Part shown: positions 45,682-54,231 of the stretch, piece after piece | Layout: the number at the start of each line of letters is the position of its first letter | Position numbering within the stretch: position 1 is the first letter of the stretch | DNA from: Brevibacillus sp. JNUCC-41 | GTDB taxonomy: Bacteria > Bacillota > Bacilli > Bacillales > DSM-1321 | NCBI RefSeq assembly: GCF_014844095.1 | Contig: NZ_CP062163.1 | Span: forward strand, 1,922,001 to 1,986,000 | DNA length: 64,000 nucleotides | Direction of reading: 5' to 3' | Notes under the pieces: model-generated | The model's database searches: none | Seen by the model: the letters and a program-made list of their open reading frames with translations, nothing else | What the model was told of the DNA's origin: nothing | Made by a program: the position numbers and the translations under genes

Positions 45682-45695
45682 TAAGGAAGAGAACT

Positions 45696-46436
45696 ATGCC
45701 AAAATATAAATGTGTGATCGCTTATGACGGCACGGATTTTGCTGGTTATCAGGTGCAGCCAGAGAAACGCACCATACAAAGTGAATTCGAGGCAGTCTTG
45801 GCCCAAATGCATAAAGGCACAATCATAAAAGTGACTGCTTCAGGCAGGACAGACTCAGGGGTCCATGCAAAGGGGCAAGTACTTCACTTTGAATCGCCGC
45901 TTACATTCCCTACTGAAAATTGGGTAAAGGCCTTCAGTGCCCTTCTTCCGACCGATATCATCGTTCTGGAAGTCGATATCGTGCCTGACGATTTTCATGC
46001 GAGGTTCCATACGACGGGGAAAGAGTACCGTTATATCATCGCCCGTTCGAAACTACGGGACCCGTTTCAAAGAAATTACGCCTATCATTATCCCTACCCA
46101 TTAGATGGGGAGGCGATGAGGGAAGCAATCTCTTATTTGATAGGGACACATGACTTTACAAGTTTTTGTTCGGCAAAAACGGAAGTGGTCGATAAAGTTC
46201 GGACCATAAAAGAAATGGATTTTGAAGAGAGCGACGGATTCATGGTTTTCCGCTTCGTTGGCGAAGGATTTTTGTATAATATGGTCCGTATCTTGGTTGG
46301 GACGCTCCTGGATGTCGGCAGCGGCAAAATGTCACCCTGTGACATGAGCGGGATTTTGGACAAAAAGGACCGCAGTTTTGCAGGGAAAACTGCGCCTGCC
46401 CAAGGATTATATTTATGGAAAGTATTTTACAAATAA
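45696..46436 (+). CDS. truA: tRNA pseudouridine(38-40) synthase TruA
   Basis: 246-aa enzyme isomerising U38-U40 in the anticodon arm of many tRNAs. The catalytic Asp is in A-S-G-R-T-D-S-G-V-H-A-K-G-Q (around residue 50). F-H-A-R-F-H-T-T-G-K-E-Y-R-Y is the other signature. It lies 14 bases after ecfT, as in Bacillus, before rplM. Confidence 0.96.
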   Translation: MPKYKCVIAYDGTDFAGYQVQPEKRTIQSEFEAVLAQMHKGTIIKVTASGRTDSGVHAKGQVLHFESPLTFPTENWVKAFSALLPTDIIVLEVDIVPDDFHARFHTTGKEYRYIIARSKLRDPFQRNYAYHYPYPLDGEAMREAISYLIGTHDFTSFCSAKTEVVDKVRTIKEMDFEESDGFMVFRFVGEGFLYNMVRILVGTLLDVGSGKMSPCDMSGILDKKDRSFAGKTAPAQGLYLWKVFYK

Positions 46437-46485
46437 ATTTTTTCGAAGTGATACCAGTTTTTTTACAACCGGGAAACGGAATGAA

Positions 46486-46525
46486 ATCAGTAATGGAGCG
46501 GTTTGGCGCTATACTGATCTTTTCC
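46486..46525 (+). terminator. Possible terminator between truA and rplM
   Basis: ATCAGTA (46486-46492) pairs with TACTGAT (46512-46518), with an inner AGCG/CGCT stem, followed by CTTTTCC. The T-run is short, so it is weak. Confidence 0.35.
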
Positions 46526-46576
46526 TGGAGTTGCAGAGAGTGTTTTATAGACAACTTATCCTAGTGTAACATTCCC

Positions 46577-46605
46577 TTGACAATGAATCTGGGAGAAGTT
46601 AATAT
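46577..46605 (+). promoter_or_regulatory. Sigma-A promoter for rplM-rpsI
   Basis: TTGACA (46577-46582), 17-base spacer, TAATAT (46600-46605); a TATAAT at 46603-46608 overlaps. It lies just upstream of the L13 leader. Confidence 0.7.
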
Positions 46606-46617
46606 AATATGGTATGT

Positions 46618-46665
46618 ATTTTAATCCCACGATAAGCCCCGGAAGTTTATTGTGATTGAAAATAA
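46618..46665 (+). ncRNA. L13 leader (rplM autoregulatory element)
   Basis: The sequence CCCACGATAAGCCCCGGAAG (46626-46645) and the following GTTTATTGTGATTG match the short Firmicute L13 leader hairpin. Binding of L13 is expected to repress rplM-rpsI. Recognition is from memory of the family. Confidence 0.8.
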
Positions 46666-46701
46666 ATATAAAAAATTAAAAAGTTTTTTAGGAGGTTAAC
46701 C

Positions 46702-47139
46702 ATGCGTACGACATTTATGGCGAAAGCTAATGAAGTAGAACGTAAATGGTATGTGATTGACGCTGAAGGCAAAACTTTAGGTCGCCTTTCTACTGAAGTA
46801 GCATCCATCTTACGTGGTAAACATAAACCAACTTTTACACCGAACATTGACACTGGTGATCATGTAATTCTTATCAATGTTGAAAAAATCCACTTGACTG
46901 GTAAAAAATTGACAGACAAAATTTATTACCGTCACACTATGCATCCAGGCGGTCTTAAAACTAGAACTGCTCTTGAAATGCGTACAAACTACCCTGAGAG
47001 AATGCTTGAACTTGCTATCAAAGGTATGCTTCCAAAGAATTCTCTTGGTCGTCAAATCTACAAAAAATTACACGTATACGCTGGAGCTGAGCACCCACAC
47101 GCTGCTCAACAACCAGAAGTATACGAATTACGCGGATAA
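46702..47139 (+). CDS. rplM: Ribosomal protein L13
   Basis: 145-aa early 50S assembly protein. It begins [16 protein letters not shown]. The G-K-T-L-G-R-L-S and M-L-P-K-N-S-L-G-R motifs are conserved. The Shine-Dalgarno is TTAGGAGGT. It forms a two-gene operon with rpsI, controlled by its own leader. Confidence 0.98.
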   Translation: MRTTFMAKANEVERKWYVIDAEGKTLGRLSTEVASILRGKHKPTFTPNIDTGDHVILINVEKIHLTGKKLTDKIYYRHTMHPGGLKTRTALEMRTNYPERMLELAIKGMLPKNSLGRQIYKKLHVYAGAEHPHAAQQPEVYELRG

Positions 47140-47159
47140 TTACTAAGGAGGTTACTATC

Positions 47160-47552
47160 TTGGCACAAGTTCAATATTATGGTACTGGTCGCCGTAAGAG
47201 CTCAGTAGCTCGTGTACGTTTAGTACCAGGCGAAGGTCGCATCGTTATTAACGGTCGTGACATCAATGAATATATTCCTTTCGCAGCATTACGTGAAGTT
47301 GTTAACCAACCACTAGTTGCAACAGAAACTACTGGAAATTACGACGTTCTAGTAAACGTTAGCGGTGGTGGATACACTGGTCAAGCTGGAGCAATCCGTC
47401 ACGGTATCGCTCGTGCATTGCTACAAGTTGATCCAGAATACCGTCCATCTCTTAAAACTGCTGGTTTACTAACTCGTGACCCACGTATGAAAGAACGTAA
47501 AAAATACGGTCTTAAAGGCGCACGTCGTGCACCTCAGTTCTCAAAACGTTAA
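47160..47552 (+). CDS. rpsI: Ribosomal protein S9
   Basis: 130-aa 30S head protein whose C-terminal tail reaches the P-site tRNA. The start is TTG (reading [14 protein letters not shown]) after AAGGAGGT. It ends with the basic tail R-A-P-Q-F-S-K-R. A strong terminator follows. Confidence 0.98.
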   Translation: MAQVQYYGTGRRKSSVARVRLVPGEGRIVINGRDINEYIPFAALREVVNQPLVATETTGNYDVLVNVSGGGYTGQAGAIRHGIARALLQVDPEYRPSLKTAGLLTRDPRMKERKKYGLKGARRAPQFSKR

Positions 47553-47567
47553 TTCTATTACCGTTTC

Positions 47568-47606
47568 AAAGACTCTCAACCACTTTGGTTGGGAGTCTTT
47601 TTTTGT
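47568..47606 (+). terminator. Terminator after rpsI
   Basis: AAAGACTC-TCAACCA pairs with TGGTTGG-GAGTCTTT around a 3-base loop, followed by a T-run. It closes the large co-directional ribosomal block. Confidence 0.9.
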
Positions 47607-47720
47607 CTGATTATGAAACATCAGGCTCCATGGACTTATATTTTAAAAATAATAAAGCATACCCGGGATATCCGGATATGCTTTATTTAAAAGATCCTAT
47701 TGTTATCGATTTTATTTAAG

Positions 47721-49166
47721 TTATTCACTTTCACTTTTTTTAATTGCGGCTTTTTTCGGCATAAAGCATGCAAAAATTAACGCCACAAAAGATAGGATTA
47801 ACATAAAAACATAGGCATCACTTGAGCCGAAGATAGATGCTAATGCCTCTAGTTGTATTGCTGAAATGTTTTCATTTTGCATGGATAGCTCAGAGGCATG
47901 TGAAGTTGCTTGCATTGTATACACTGTGATGACAACTGCTGTTCCAATAGCACCTGACAATTGGCGAATGGTATTATTTACAGCTGAACCATGGGAACCC
48001 AATTCTCTTGGTAAAGCATTCAGCCCTGCTGTATTTAAAGGCATGGTAATGAAGCTTAATCCAATTCGTAATATAATGGTACGGACCATTATATAGATAT
48101 AGGTTGTGGATTCGTCTATATCTATGACTCCCCACATCGAAACAATGATTAATATTAAACCTGAAATAAAGAGTGGTTTAGCACCGTGTTTATCATACAT
48201 TTTACCAGTGACAGGGGACAAGAAGGCATTAATCACAGCTCCAGGCAATAACAGTAAACCTGCTTCAAATGCTGTAAAACCTCGGCCATTTTGCAAGTAA
48301 ATTGGTAAAAGAATTAAATCCGCATACATAATCATCGTAATTAGTACATTGATGAAAGATGTGAGCGTGAAAACTTTGTACTTAAATACAGATAAATTCA
48401 ATAATGGATCGCTGGATTTCATTTGACGTAAACAGAATAGAGCCGTCACGATTATTCCGGCGATTATTGCAGTGATGATAACGGGATTATCCCATCCTTT
48501 GCTTCCTGCGCTGCTAAACCCAAATAATATGCAGCCAAAACCAATCGTTGATAAAATGACGCTAGAGATATCTAATTTTGCTTTTGTTGTCTCTGCAACA
48601 TTCATTAAATATTTGAACGCTAGAACAATGACGATTATTATAAATGGGGTTAACCCAATAAATAACCATCTCCATGAAACATATTCAATGATAAAACCAG
48701 ATAATGTAGGAGCTATGGCTGGAGCAAATATGATTGCAAATCCGATTGTCCCCATGATGCTTCCACGCTTTTCGCTAGGATATAAATATAAAATAACTGT
48801 CATCATAAGAGGCATTATAATTCCGGCACCAATTGCTTGAATCATTCTTCCCGTTAACAGCATGCCAAAATTCACCGCGCATGCAGAAAGTGCAGATCCG
48901 ATTAACAAAAAGAACATCGAGCTAATAAATAGCTGCCTTGTTGTAAACCGTTTCATTAAAAAAGCCGTAATCGGCACTAAAACACCGTTCACCAGCATAA
49001 ATCCTGTCGATAACCATTGTACAGTCGCGGCCGTAACATGAAATACGTCCATTAAACCACTCAATGCAACATTTAATAAAGTCTGATTTAATGTCGATAA
49101 GAAACAGCCGGCAATCAGTACGATTAATAAAATTTTTTTATTTCTTTCTGAAATATCATTTTTCAT
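47721..49166 (-). CDS. DHA2-family multidrug efflux MFS transporter (LmrB/EmrB type)
   Basis: 481-aa integral membrane protein with about 14 hydrophobic helices, the number typical of drug:H+ antiporter-2 proteins. It begins M-K-N-D-I-S-E-R-N-K-K. The motif T-L-N-Q-T-L-L-N-V-A-L in helix 1 and A-P-A-I-A-P-T-L-S-G in helix 5 (motif C-like) fit the QacA/EmrB/LmrB group. It is divergent from the TetR gene at 49337, which probably represses it. Substrate unknown. The pair has no counterpart at this site in B. subtilis, where ybaJ lies, so it looks like an accessory insertion between rpsI and ybaK. Confidence 0.88.
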   Translation of the reverse strand: MKNDISERNKKILLIVLIAGCFLSTLNQTLLNVALSGLMDVFHVTAATVQWLSTGFMLVNGVLVPITAFLMKRFTTRQLFISSMFFLLIGSALSACAVNFGMLLTGRMIQAIGAGIIMPLMMTVILYLYPSEKRGSIMGTIGFAIIFAPAIAPTLSGFIIEYVSWRWLFIGLTPFIIIVIVLAFKYLMNVAETTKAKLDISSVILSTIGFGCILFGFSSAGSKGWDNPVIITAIIAGIIVTALFCLRQMKSSDPLLNLSVFKYKVFTLTSFINVLITMIMYADLILLPIYLQNGRGFTAFEAGLLLLPGAVINAFLSPVTGKMYDKHGAKPLFISGLILIIVSMWGVIDIDESTTYIYIMVRTIILRIGLSFITMPLNTAGLNALPRELGSHGSAVNNTIRQLSGAIGTAVVITVYTMQATSHASELSMQNENISAIQLEALASIFGSSDAYVFMLILSFVALIFACFMPKKAAIKKSESE

Positions 49167-49194
49167 TCGTTAACTCCTTTATTTTTGACTTGCA

Positions 49195-49306
49195 TTCTCA
49201 ACATTGTGTCGATAAAATCGATGGTAACAAAAATATATGTTGCTTACCATGAACAGTTTTCTTGAAAATGTTCACTAATCGACATAGGAATATATGCTGT
49301 TGAGAA
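49195..49306. promoter_or_regulatory. Candidate operator region between efflux gene and tetR
   Basis: The 170-base divergent spacer contains TTCTCAACA (49195-49203) and its exact inverse TGTTGAGAA (49298-49306). It also holds a perfect TCGAT-AAA-ATCGA palindrome (49209-49221) and a second CGACAT motif at 49280-49285. Such repeats are plausible TetR-family operators. Confidence 0.4.
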
Positions 49307-49336
49307 AGTCAAAGAAAATCTATAAAGGAGTTAAAA

Positions 49337-49879
49337 ATGTCTATTAAAGAAGATCCTCGTACAATTCGGTCAAGAGAAATGCTTAAAAACGCTGTCATTG
49401 CTCTCTTATCCGAGGACCCTGCCATTTCAAATTTAACGGTCCAGAAAATCGCAGCCAAAGCAGGATTAAACCGAACAACATTTTACCTACATTATCAGGA
49501 TATTCAAGATTTACTAACGCAAATCACCAATGAGATTTTAAAGGAGCTTTCTGATAAAATTTTTGCTTTGATACATGCGAAAGATTTATCAGAAAAACAA
49601 CAGCTTACTCAATTACTTGATTATTTATATATCAATCGAAATTATTTACTTATTTTATTTAAGACGAATCAATTTGAGGAACAATTGTTTTCATTATTGA
49701 AGCAATTAGTAGAAATAAGAAGGGAGAACACCAAAAAGGATTTGCCTGCTGATTATGTTGACATTAATATTAAAACGGCCTCATTGGTAGGCATTATAAT
49801 ATGGTGGTTAAGAAAGGGGCTTCATTTTAGTTCGGATTATATGGCCAACCAAATTTATTCAATGTACAGAGTGCAATGA
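49337..49879 (+). CDS. TetR-family transcriptional regulator
   Basis: 180-aa regulator. The N-terminal HTH is V-Q-K-I-A-A-K-A-G-L-N-R-T-T-F-Y-L-H-Y (about residues 34-52), a textbook TetR DNA-binding segment. The variable C-terminal ligand domain is unrecognised. Its position, divergent from the efflux pump, suggests local repression relieved by the pump substrate. The Shine-Dalgarno is AAAGGAG. Confidence 0.88.
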   Translation: MSIKEDPRTIRSREMLKNAVIALLSEDPAISNLTVQKIAAKAGLNRTTFYLHYQDIQDLLTQITNEILKELSDKIFALIHAKDLSEKQQLTQLLDYLYINRNYLLILFKTNQFEEQLFSLLKQLVEIRRENTKKDLPADYVDINIKTASLVGIIIWWLRKGLHFSSDYMANQIYSMYRVQ

Positions 49880-50147
49880 TTCCAAAACGTTTGAATGAAC
49901 TTGGGATTTCATCATGTCGTTTATATGCCCGGAAGAAAATATGGCCATATCATTCCATCCATCCCAGTCTTCCAGACTAAATGTAAATGGAACGCAGCGG
50001 TGAGGGGGCTTCAGATGTTGGTGATAGTCATGCCCTATTTATTTACATGTGAGTTTATTTATGTAATACAGAATTTTTTGTAAAATCCATATTTATTAAG
50101 TTCCTGTTTAGGAGTATGATAATACTAAAAAAGAAAGAGGACTTCAT

Positions 50148-50643
50148 ATGGATTCAACATACTCACGGATTGAAACAACTAAAACAAAAACCTTGGTCAT
50201 CAATGCGCTATTCATTGCATTAACTCTTGTAGCCACAATGTTCATCAACATCAAGCTCCCGATAATGGGTAACTATAGCTGCTTTCGTTTATGGCAAAAA
50301 AACAGGAGCGATAGCAGGCGCCTTCGGTATGGCCTTCTTCGATCTTTTCTCTGGTTGGGCAGCATGGGCACCGTTTACATTCGTCATTGTAGGAGCAATG
50401 GGCTTTCTAGCCGGCCTTATATCCGAAAAGGTACCGGGCAAAAGAGAATGGGTATACACCATGGCGGTTGCCGTTGCATTGATTATTAAAATCGTCGGCT
50501 ACTATTTTGTCGAAGTTATCCTTTATGGTAACTGGATACAGCCATTTGGCTCCATCCCCGGAAACTTGATGCAGGTCGTAATAGCTGGAATAATTGTAGT
50601 GCCGCTTGCTGGCCGATTAAAGAAAAGAGCTGGACAGATATAA
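50148..50643 (+). pseudogene. Frameshifted ECF transporter S component (DUF1393/PF07155-like)
   Basis: Frame 1 (50148 to about 50273) encodes T-L-V-I-N-A-L-F-I-A-L-T-L-V-A-T-M-F and K-L-P-I-M-G-N. The homology then continues in a second frame from 50275 (I-A-A-F-V-Y-G-K-K-T-G-A-I-A-G-A-F-G-M) to the stop at 50643. About 12-15 residues normally present at the junction (a G-G-L-I-H-L-G-N-type loop) are missing, so a deletion broke the frame. The family takes up small vitamins or precursors by docking to EcfA1A2T, whose genes are 5 kb upstream. The substrate cannot be told. Confidence 0.8.
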
Positions 50644-50780
50644 AGTGGAACAAAAATAGGAAGCCATTTCTAACTTTGATTTGCACCACCTTTGGATGTT
50701 GTACAGCGCTCTGATCCTCAGGAAGTTTAAAAAGACGGGTATTAAAAGAATTCGCTATTATAAAATGTTATATCATTTGA

Positions 50781-50812
50781 GGACATCCGTTGACCATGGA
50801 TGTCCTTTTTAT
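50781..50812 (+). terminator. Terminator after the S-component pseudogene
   Basis: GGACATCC (50781-50788) pairs with GGATGTCC (50798-50805) around a 9-base loop, followed by TTTTTATC. Confidence 0.75.
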
Positions 50813-50819
50813 CTTAACA

Positions 50820-51172
50820 GACCACAAAGCCTGAAGTTATCATGGAGGATGGCTGGCTCAAGTTTAAGAAGGTCCAAATAGACATGCCCAGGGAGCGACC
50901 CAAGTCGGCAAGGTCAGCCTCGGGTGGCTGCCTGAGTGGCGTGTTAGTGGAGAAAAATCGAGGTTTTCTAACATTAAGTTTCTTGTGCAGTCTGCACTTT
51001 AACAGGTTTCTTATCATATTGCATATCGATATGCTTTTTCAAGTACCCGCCAAACCTATCCTCATTATTTTTTGCCAATGGAATAAATGAATGGTTCAAA
51101 ATAGAACGCTAAAACTAAATTATGTCTTGGGAAATAATTTTGGGAAATGGGGAATTGCCCCGGAGGTGAATT
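50820..51172. other. Non-coding stretch with a GC-rich hairpin patch
   Basis: A ~130-base GC-rich patch (about 50840-50970) with several hairpins (GACC...GGTC at 50897-50915; CAGCC-TCGGGT-GGCTG at 50915-50930) sits in AT-rich surroundings. A perfect palindrome GCATATCGATATGC (51021-51034) followed by five T comes next. An open frame on the - strand (50814-51017) crosses the patch but is not recognisable. No gene is supported. It could be a degenerate intergenic repeat. Confidence 0.35.
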
Positions 51173-51598
51173 ATGGCTGTGATATTAGGTTTACAGGAGA
51201 TGCAAAGGGAAAGGCAATTGAAGTTCGAACGTAGGCTGCTCAGGGAACTTTCCATCGAGGACATGAAGGGAAGGATTCAGCGTTACTTCGGCCAGGATTT
51301 GATGGATGTTTTGGAGGAAGGCTATTTTGATGTTGCCATAGAGGCTTATTTATTAGGAGCAAACTATAGTAAGTTTGGTTATTATGGTGAGTCGGAAGAA
51401 GATGTGAGATCCAGGTGCTGGAAGGAAGAGAAGTTTTTGGTCGATACTCTTTTTAACTTTATTTTGTATTGGCGGGAAGTTACAGCGAATAAAGCTTTCG
51501 ATGAAGGTTTGTTTTATTGTTGTGAAGGGTTTGTTGGGGATTGGTGGCTGGACGGCTTTAAGACTGGAGAAAAACGATATAAAATGAAACTGCATTAG
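51173..51598 (+). CDS. ybaK: Conserved protein YbaK (DUF2521 family)
   Basis: 141-aa protein found in Bacillus between the ribosomal block and cwlD. It is rich in charged and aromatic residues (R-Y-F-G-Q-D-L, Y-L-L-G-A-N-Y-S-K-F-G-Y-Y-G) and has no signal peptide or membrane segment. The start follows CCGGAGGTG. The function is unknown; proximity to cwlD suggests, but does not show, a link to sporulation. Confidence 0.85.
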   Translation: MAVILGLQEMQRERQLKFERRLLRELSIEDMKGRIQRYFGQDLMDVLEEGYFDVAIEAYLLGANYSKFGYYGESEEDVRSRCWKEEKFLVDTLFNFILYWREVTANKAFDEGLFYCCEGFVGDWWLDGFKTGEKRYKMKLH

Positions 51599-51681
51599 AA
51601 AGGCCAAAATCCCATTCCTTGTTCTAATTTCATGGTTTGTCCCATACTTTTTAGTAGAGAGACCATGGAGGGGGAACGGTC

Positions 51682-52398
51682 ATGCGCAGAAAGCTGAAAT
51701 ATACAGGGATCGCAATGGGATTATTTGTCCTTTTTTTAATTGTGACTTTTAAATTTGTTGAAGATGATTCTTGGGACTCCTGGAACCTTCCGCTGGCAGG
51801 TAAGGTCATCATTCTGGATGCAGGTCACGGAGGGATGGACGGCGGGGCAAATGTACAAGAGGTTATGGAAAAGGAAATTGCCCTTTCCGTTTCACTAAAG
51901 GTCAGGGACTATTTACAGGAACAAGGTGCCCTTGTCATCATGACACGTGAGAAGGACGAGGATTTGGCACAGGGAAATACAAAGGGTATCCGCCAGCGAA
52001 AACAGGAGGACTTACGGAATCGCGTTGAAATGATCAATGATTCGGAAGCGGACTTATTCTTAAGCATTCATTTGAACTCTTTTCCATCAGCGTCATCGAA
52101 AGGTGCCCAGACCTTTTATACAAACAGGTTTGAGGAAAATGAACAGGTGGCAAAATTCATTCAGACTGAAATCATAAGAAACCTGGAAAATACAAAGCGT
52201 GATGCAAAAACGATTAACCATGTGTATTTGCTGAATTATGCCAAGAAACCGGGAGCGCTTGTGGAAATTGGTTTTCTTTCCAATTCCGAGGAAAGGGAAC
52301 GCCTTATCAGTGATAAATATCAAGAAAAGGTTGCCAGTTCGATTTATATGGGTATTTTACGATACTTTACAGAGGAAAAACTTTCGGATGAAAAGTGA
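51682..52398 (+). CDS. cwlD: N-acetylmuramoyl-L-alanine amidase CwlD (germination)
   Basis: 238-aa zinc amidase that, with PdaA, makes muramic-delta-lactam in the spore cortex so that germination enzymes can recognise it. An N-terminal membrane anchor (residues 8-25) precedes an Amidase_3 domain with zinc ligands in D-A-G-H-G-G-M-D-G-G, E-K-E-I-A-L-S, S-I-H-L-N-S and the catalytic V-E-I-G-F-L-S-N. The start follows GGAGGGGG. It is expected to be under sporulation sigma factors (sigma-E/G); no clear promoter was assigned. Confidence 0.95.
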   Translation: MRRKLKYTGIAMGLFVLFLIVTFKFVEDDSWDSWNLPLAGKVIILDAGHGGMDGGANVQEVMEKEIALSVSLKVRDYLQEQGALVIMTREKDEDLAQGNTKGIRQRKQEDLRNRVEMINDSEADLFLSIHLNSFPSASSKGAQTFYTNRFEENEQVAKFIQTEIIRNLENTKRDAKTINHVYLLNYAKKPGALVEIGFLSNSEERERLISDKYQEKVASSIYMGILRYFTEEKLSDEK

Positions 52399-52404
52399 TG
52401 TCTG

Positions 52405-52430
52405 GGTCTTGTAAGGTACAAGGCCTTTTT
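52405..52430 (+). terminator. Terminator after cwlD
   Basis: GGTCTTGT (52405-52412) pairs with ACAAGGCC (52418-52425, one G-U) around a 5-base loop, followed by five T. Confidence 0.75.
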
Positions 52431-52537
52431 ATTATGGGGAAATCATCAGGTTTCGCATGCGGGGCAGATAATAAGCTTTCTTACAGTAATATGTTATACT
52501 GAAAAATGGGAAAATAAAATTCAAAGGGGTGCTCGAC

Positions 52538-53596
52538 TTGTTAACAGAAGAGAAAGTACTGAATTTATTAAAGGATCTTAAAGACCCTTTTCTACATAAA
52601 AACCTTGAAGAGACAAATGGAATTATAGAAATCAAAATCAAACCTGAAAAGAATCATGTAAGCGTTAAACTTGCGATTGCAAAAACGGGGACTGCCGAAC
52701 AAATGCAAATGCAATCGGAAGTTGTGGACTTGCTGAAAACGAACGGAGCGGAATCGGTAGGTATCCGTTTCGCGGAGCTTTCAGACGAGGAGTTAGCCAA
52801 GCATCGTGAGAGTATTCCTCAAGATGAAGCAGACCAAGGTTTGCTTGGGCCTAACAGCAAAACACAATTCATCGCGATCGCCAGTGGTAAAGGCGGTGTG
52901 GGAAAATCCACGATTTCAGTGAATTTCGCTACTTCACTTGCTCGTTTAGGTAAAAAGGTCGGACTGGTTGATGCCGATATTTATGGATTCAGTGTCCCTG
53001 ATATGATGGGGATAACAAAAAGACCGGTTGTGCGCGGGGAAAAAATCATTCCTGTAGAACGGTTTGGCGTTCAAGTTATCTCAATGGGCTTTTTTGTAGA
53101 GGATAACGCTCCGATCATCTGGAGAGGACCGATGCTCGGTAAAATGCTTAACAGTTTCTTTAATGAAGTGGAATGGGGAGAATTGGATTATTTGGTCCTT
53201 GACTTACCTCCGGGTACAGGAGATGTTGCTTTGGACGTTCATACGATGCTCCCTTCATGTAAGGAAATCATCGTTACGACACCGCATCCGACTGCAGCCT
53301 TCGTTGCGGCAAGAGCTGGTGCCATGGCCATCAAGACAGAACACGAAGTCATCGGTGTCATAGAGAATATGTCATTCTTCGAAAGTAAAACGACAGGTGA
53401 AAAAGAGTACGTATTCGGAAAAGGCGGCGGCAAGAAGCTTGCAGAAGAGCTTCGTACGGAAGTTTTAGGCCAACTTCCCTTGCAGCAGCCAGATTGGAAC
53501 GAAGAGGACTTTGCTCCATCCATTTACGCAGCGGACCATAGACTCGGCAGGATTTACGAAGATATTGCCAAAAAGGTCATTGAAAAACTACAATGA
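52538..53596 (+). CDS. salA: Mrp/NBP35-family P-loop ATPase SalA
   Basis: 352-aa protein with an N-terminal MIP18-like domain (residues 1-90) and a C-terminal ParA-type ATPase. The deviant Walker A is S-G-K-G-G-V-G-K-S-T; Walker B is in L-V-L-D-L-P-P-G-T-G-D. In B. subtilis SalA represses scoC and so increases protease and competence gene expression; many Mrp proteins carry Fe-S clusters. I chose TTG 52538, 6 bases after AAAGGGGTG; the GTG at 52529 lies within that site. Confidence 0.93.
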   Translation: MLTEEKVLNLLKDLKDPFLHKNLEETNGIIEIKIKPEKNHVSVKLAIAKTGTAEQMQMQSEVVDLLKTNGAESVGIRFAELSDEELAKHRESIPQDEADQGLLGPNSKTQFIAIASGKGGVGKSTISVNFATSLARLGKKVGLVDADIYGFSVPDMMGITKRPVVRGEKIIPVERFGVQVISMGFFVEDNAPIIWRGPMLGKMLNSFFNEVEWGELDYLVLDLPPGTGDVALDVHTMLPSCKEIIVTTPHPTAAFVAARAGAMAIKTEHEVIGVIENMSFFESKTTGEKEYVFGKGGGKKLAEELRTEVLGQLPLQQPDWNEEDFAPSIYAADHRLGRIYEDIAKKVIEKLQ

Positions 53597-53602
53597 AAAG
53601 AA

Positions 53603-53632
53603 GGCTGATTCCGATTGGAATCAGCCTCTTTT
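53603..53632. terminator. Bidirectional terminator between salA and gerD
   Basis: GGCTGATTCC (53603-53612) pairs perfectly with GGAATCAGCC (53617-53626) around GATT. T-rich flanks follow on the + strand and A-rich flanks precede it, serving both convergent genes. Confidence 0.85.
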
Positions 53633-53640
53633 CATTCTTT

Positions 53641-54201
53641 TTACTTTTTCTCCTTCTCCACCGCTTTAGTGGCGGCTTTATCCAATTTCTCTTGCATTTT
53701 CGCTTGAAGGAGGGGACTTTCCATGGTTTCGATGATCAGCTCTTTATAGACCGACCGCATCTCCTTGGTTTTTAATAACTTATTCATTTCTTTTTCCATA
53801 TCCGGTTCTTTCATTATTTCCATGAGCATTCCACGATACTGAGGATCAGCAGTTAAGTCCTTCAATACCTTTTTATGTTCGTCTTCCAATGCTTTAGCAT
53901 AAGCGGAAGCAAATTCCGGGTCATTAAATGTTTTTTTCCAAAATTCCTTCCCTTTATCTGAAGTGACCATATCTTCAATGGATTTCTTAATGTCTTCCGA
54001 ATCCATAATAAGTTCAGCTTTCGTTTTATCATCAGTAATGATATCCTGGATGGCTTTTTTTCCATCATCTGTCTTCAAGATATCGACAATCATTTTCTTT
54101 GTCTCTTCATACTCCATTTTTTCTGCGCCTGCTCCATTTTGGGCACAACCGGAACAAACGAGCAAGAATGACATGAAAAGCAAAGCAACTCCACCTCTCA
54201 T
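53641..54201 (-). CDS. gerD: Spore germination lipoprotein GerD
   Basis: 186-aa lipoprotein of the spore inner membrane that clusters germinant receptors into the germinosome. A signal peptide (residues 1-18, L-L-F-M-S-F-L-L-V-C-S-G-C) ends in a lipobox-like cysteine. The mature part is charged and helical with K/E/D-rich repeats. I chose the start at 54201, preceded on the - strand by AAAGGGG; a longer frame to 54339 precedes that site and overlaps the kbaA start. A sigma-G-type promoter lies upstream. The gene is antisense to its neighbours, as in B. subtilis. Confidence 0.92.
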   Translation of the reverse strand: MRGGVALLFMSFLLVCSGCAQNGAGAEKMEYEETKKMIVDILKTDDGKKAIQDIITDDKTKAELIMDSEDIKKSIEDMVTSDKGKEFWKKTFNDPEFASAYAKALEDEHKKVLKDLTADPQYRGMLMEIMKEPDMEKEMNKLLKTKEMRSVYKELIIETMESPLLQAKMQEKLDKAATKAVEKEKK

Positions 54202-54231
54202 ACGCAGGGCCCCTTTCATCCTTCTTACTGT

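Noticed and set aside
49895-50083. 62-codon open frame after tetR
   Set aside because: No convincing ribosome-binding site and no recognisable protein; left as non-coding gap.
50681-51090. Short open frames on both strands in the gap before ybaK
   Set aside because: They cross a terminator and a hairpin-rich patch; composition is not protein-like.
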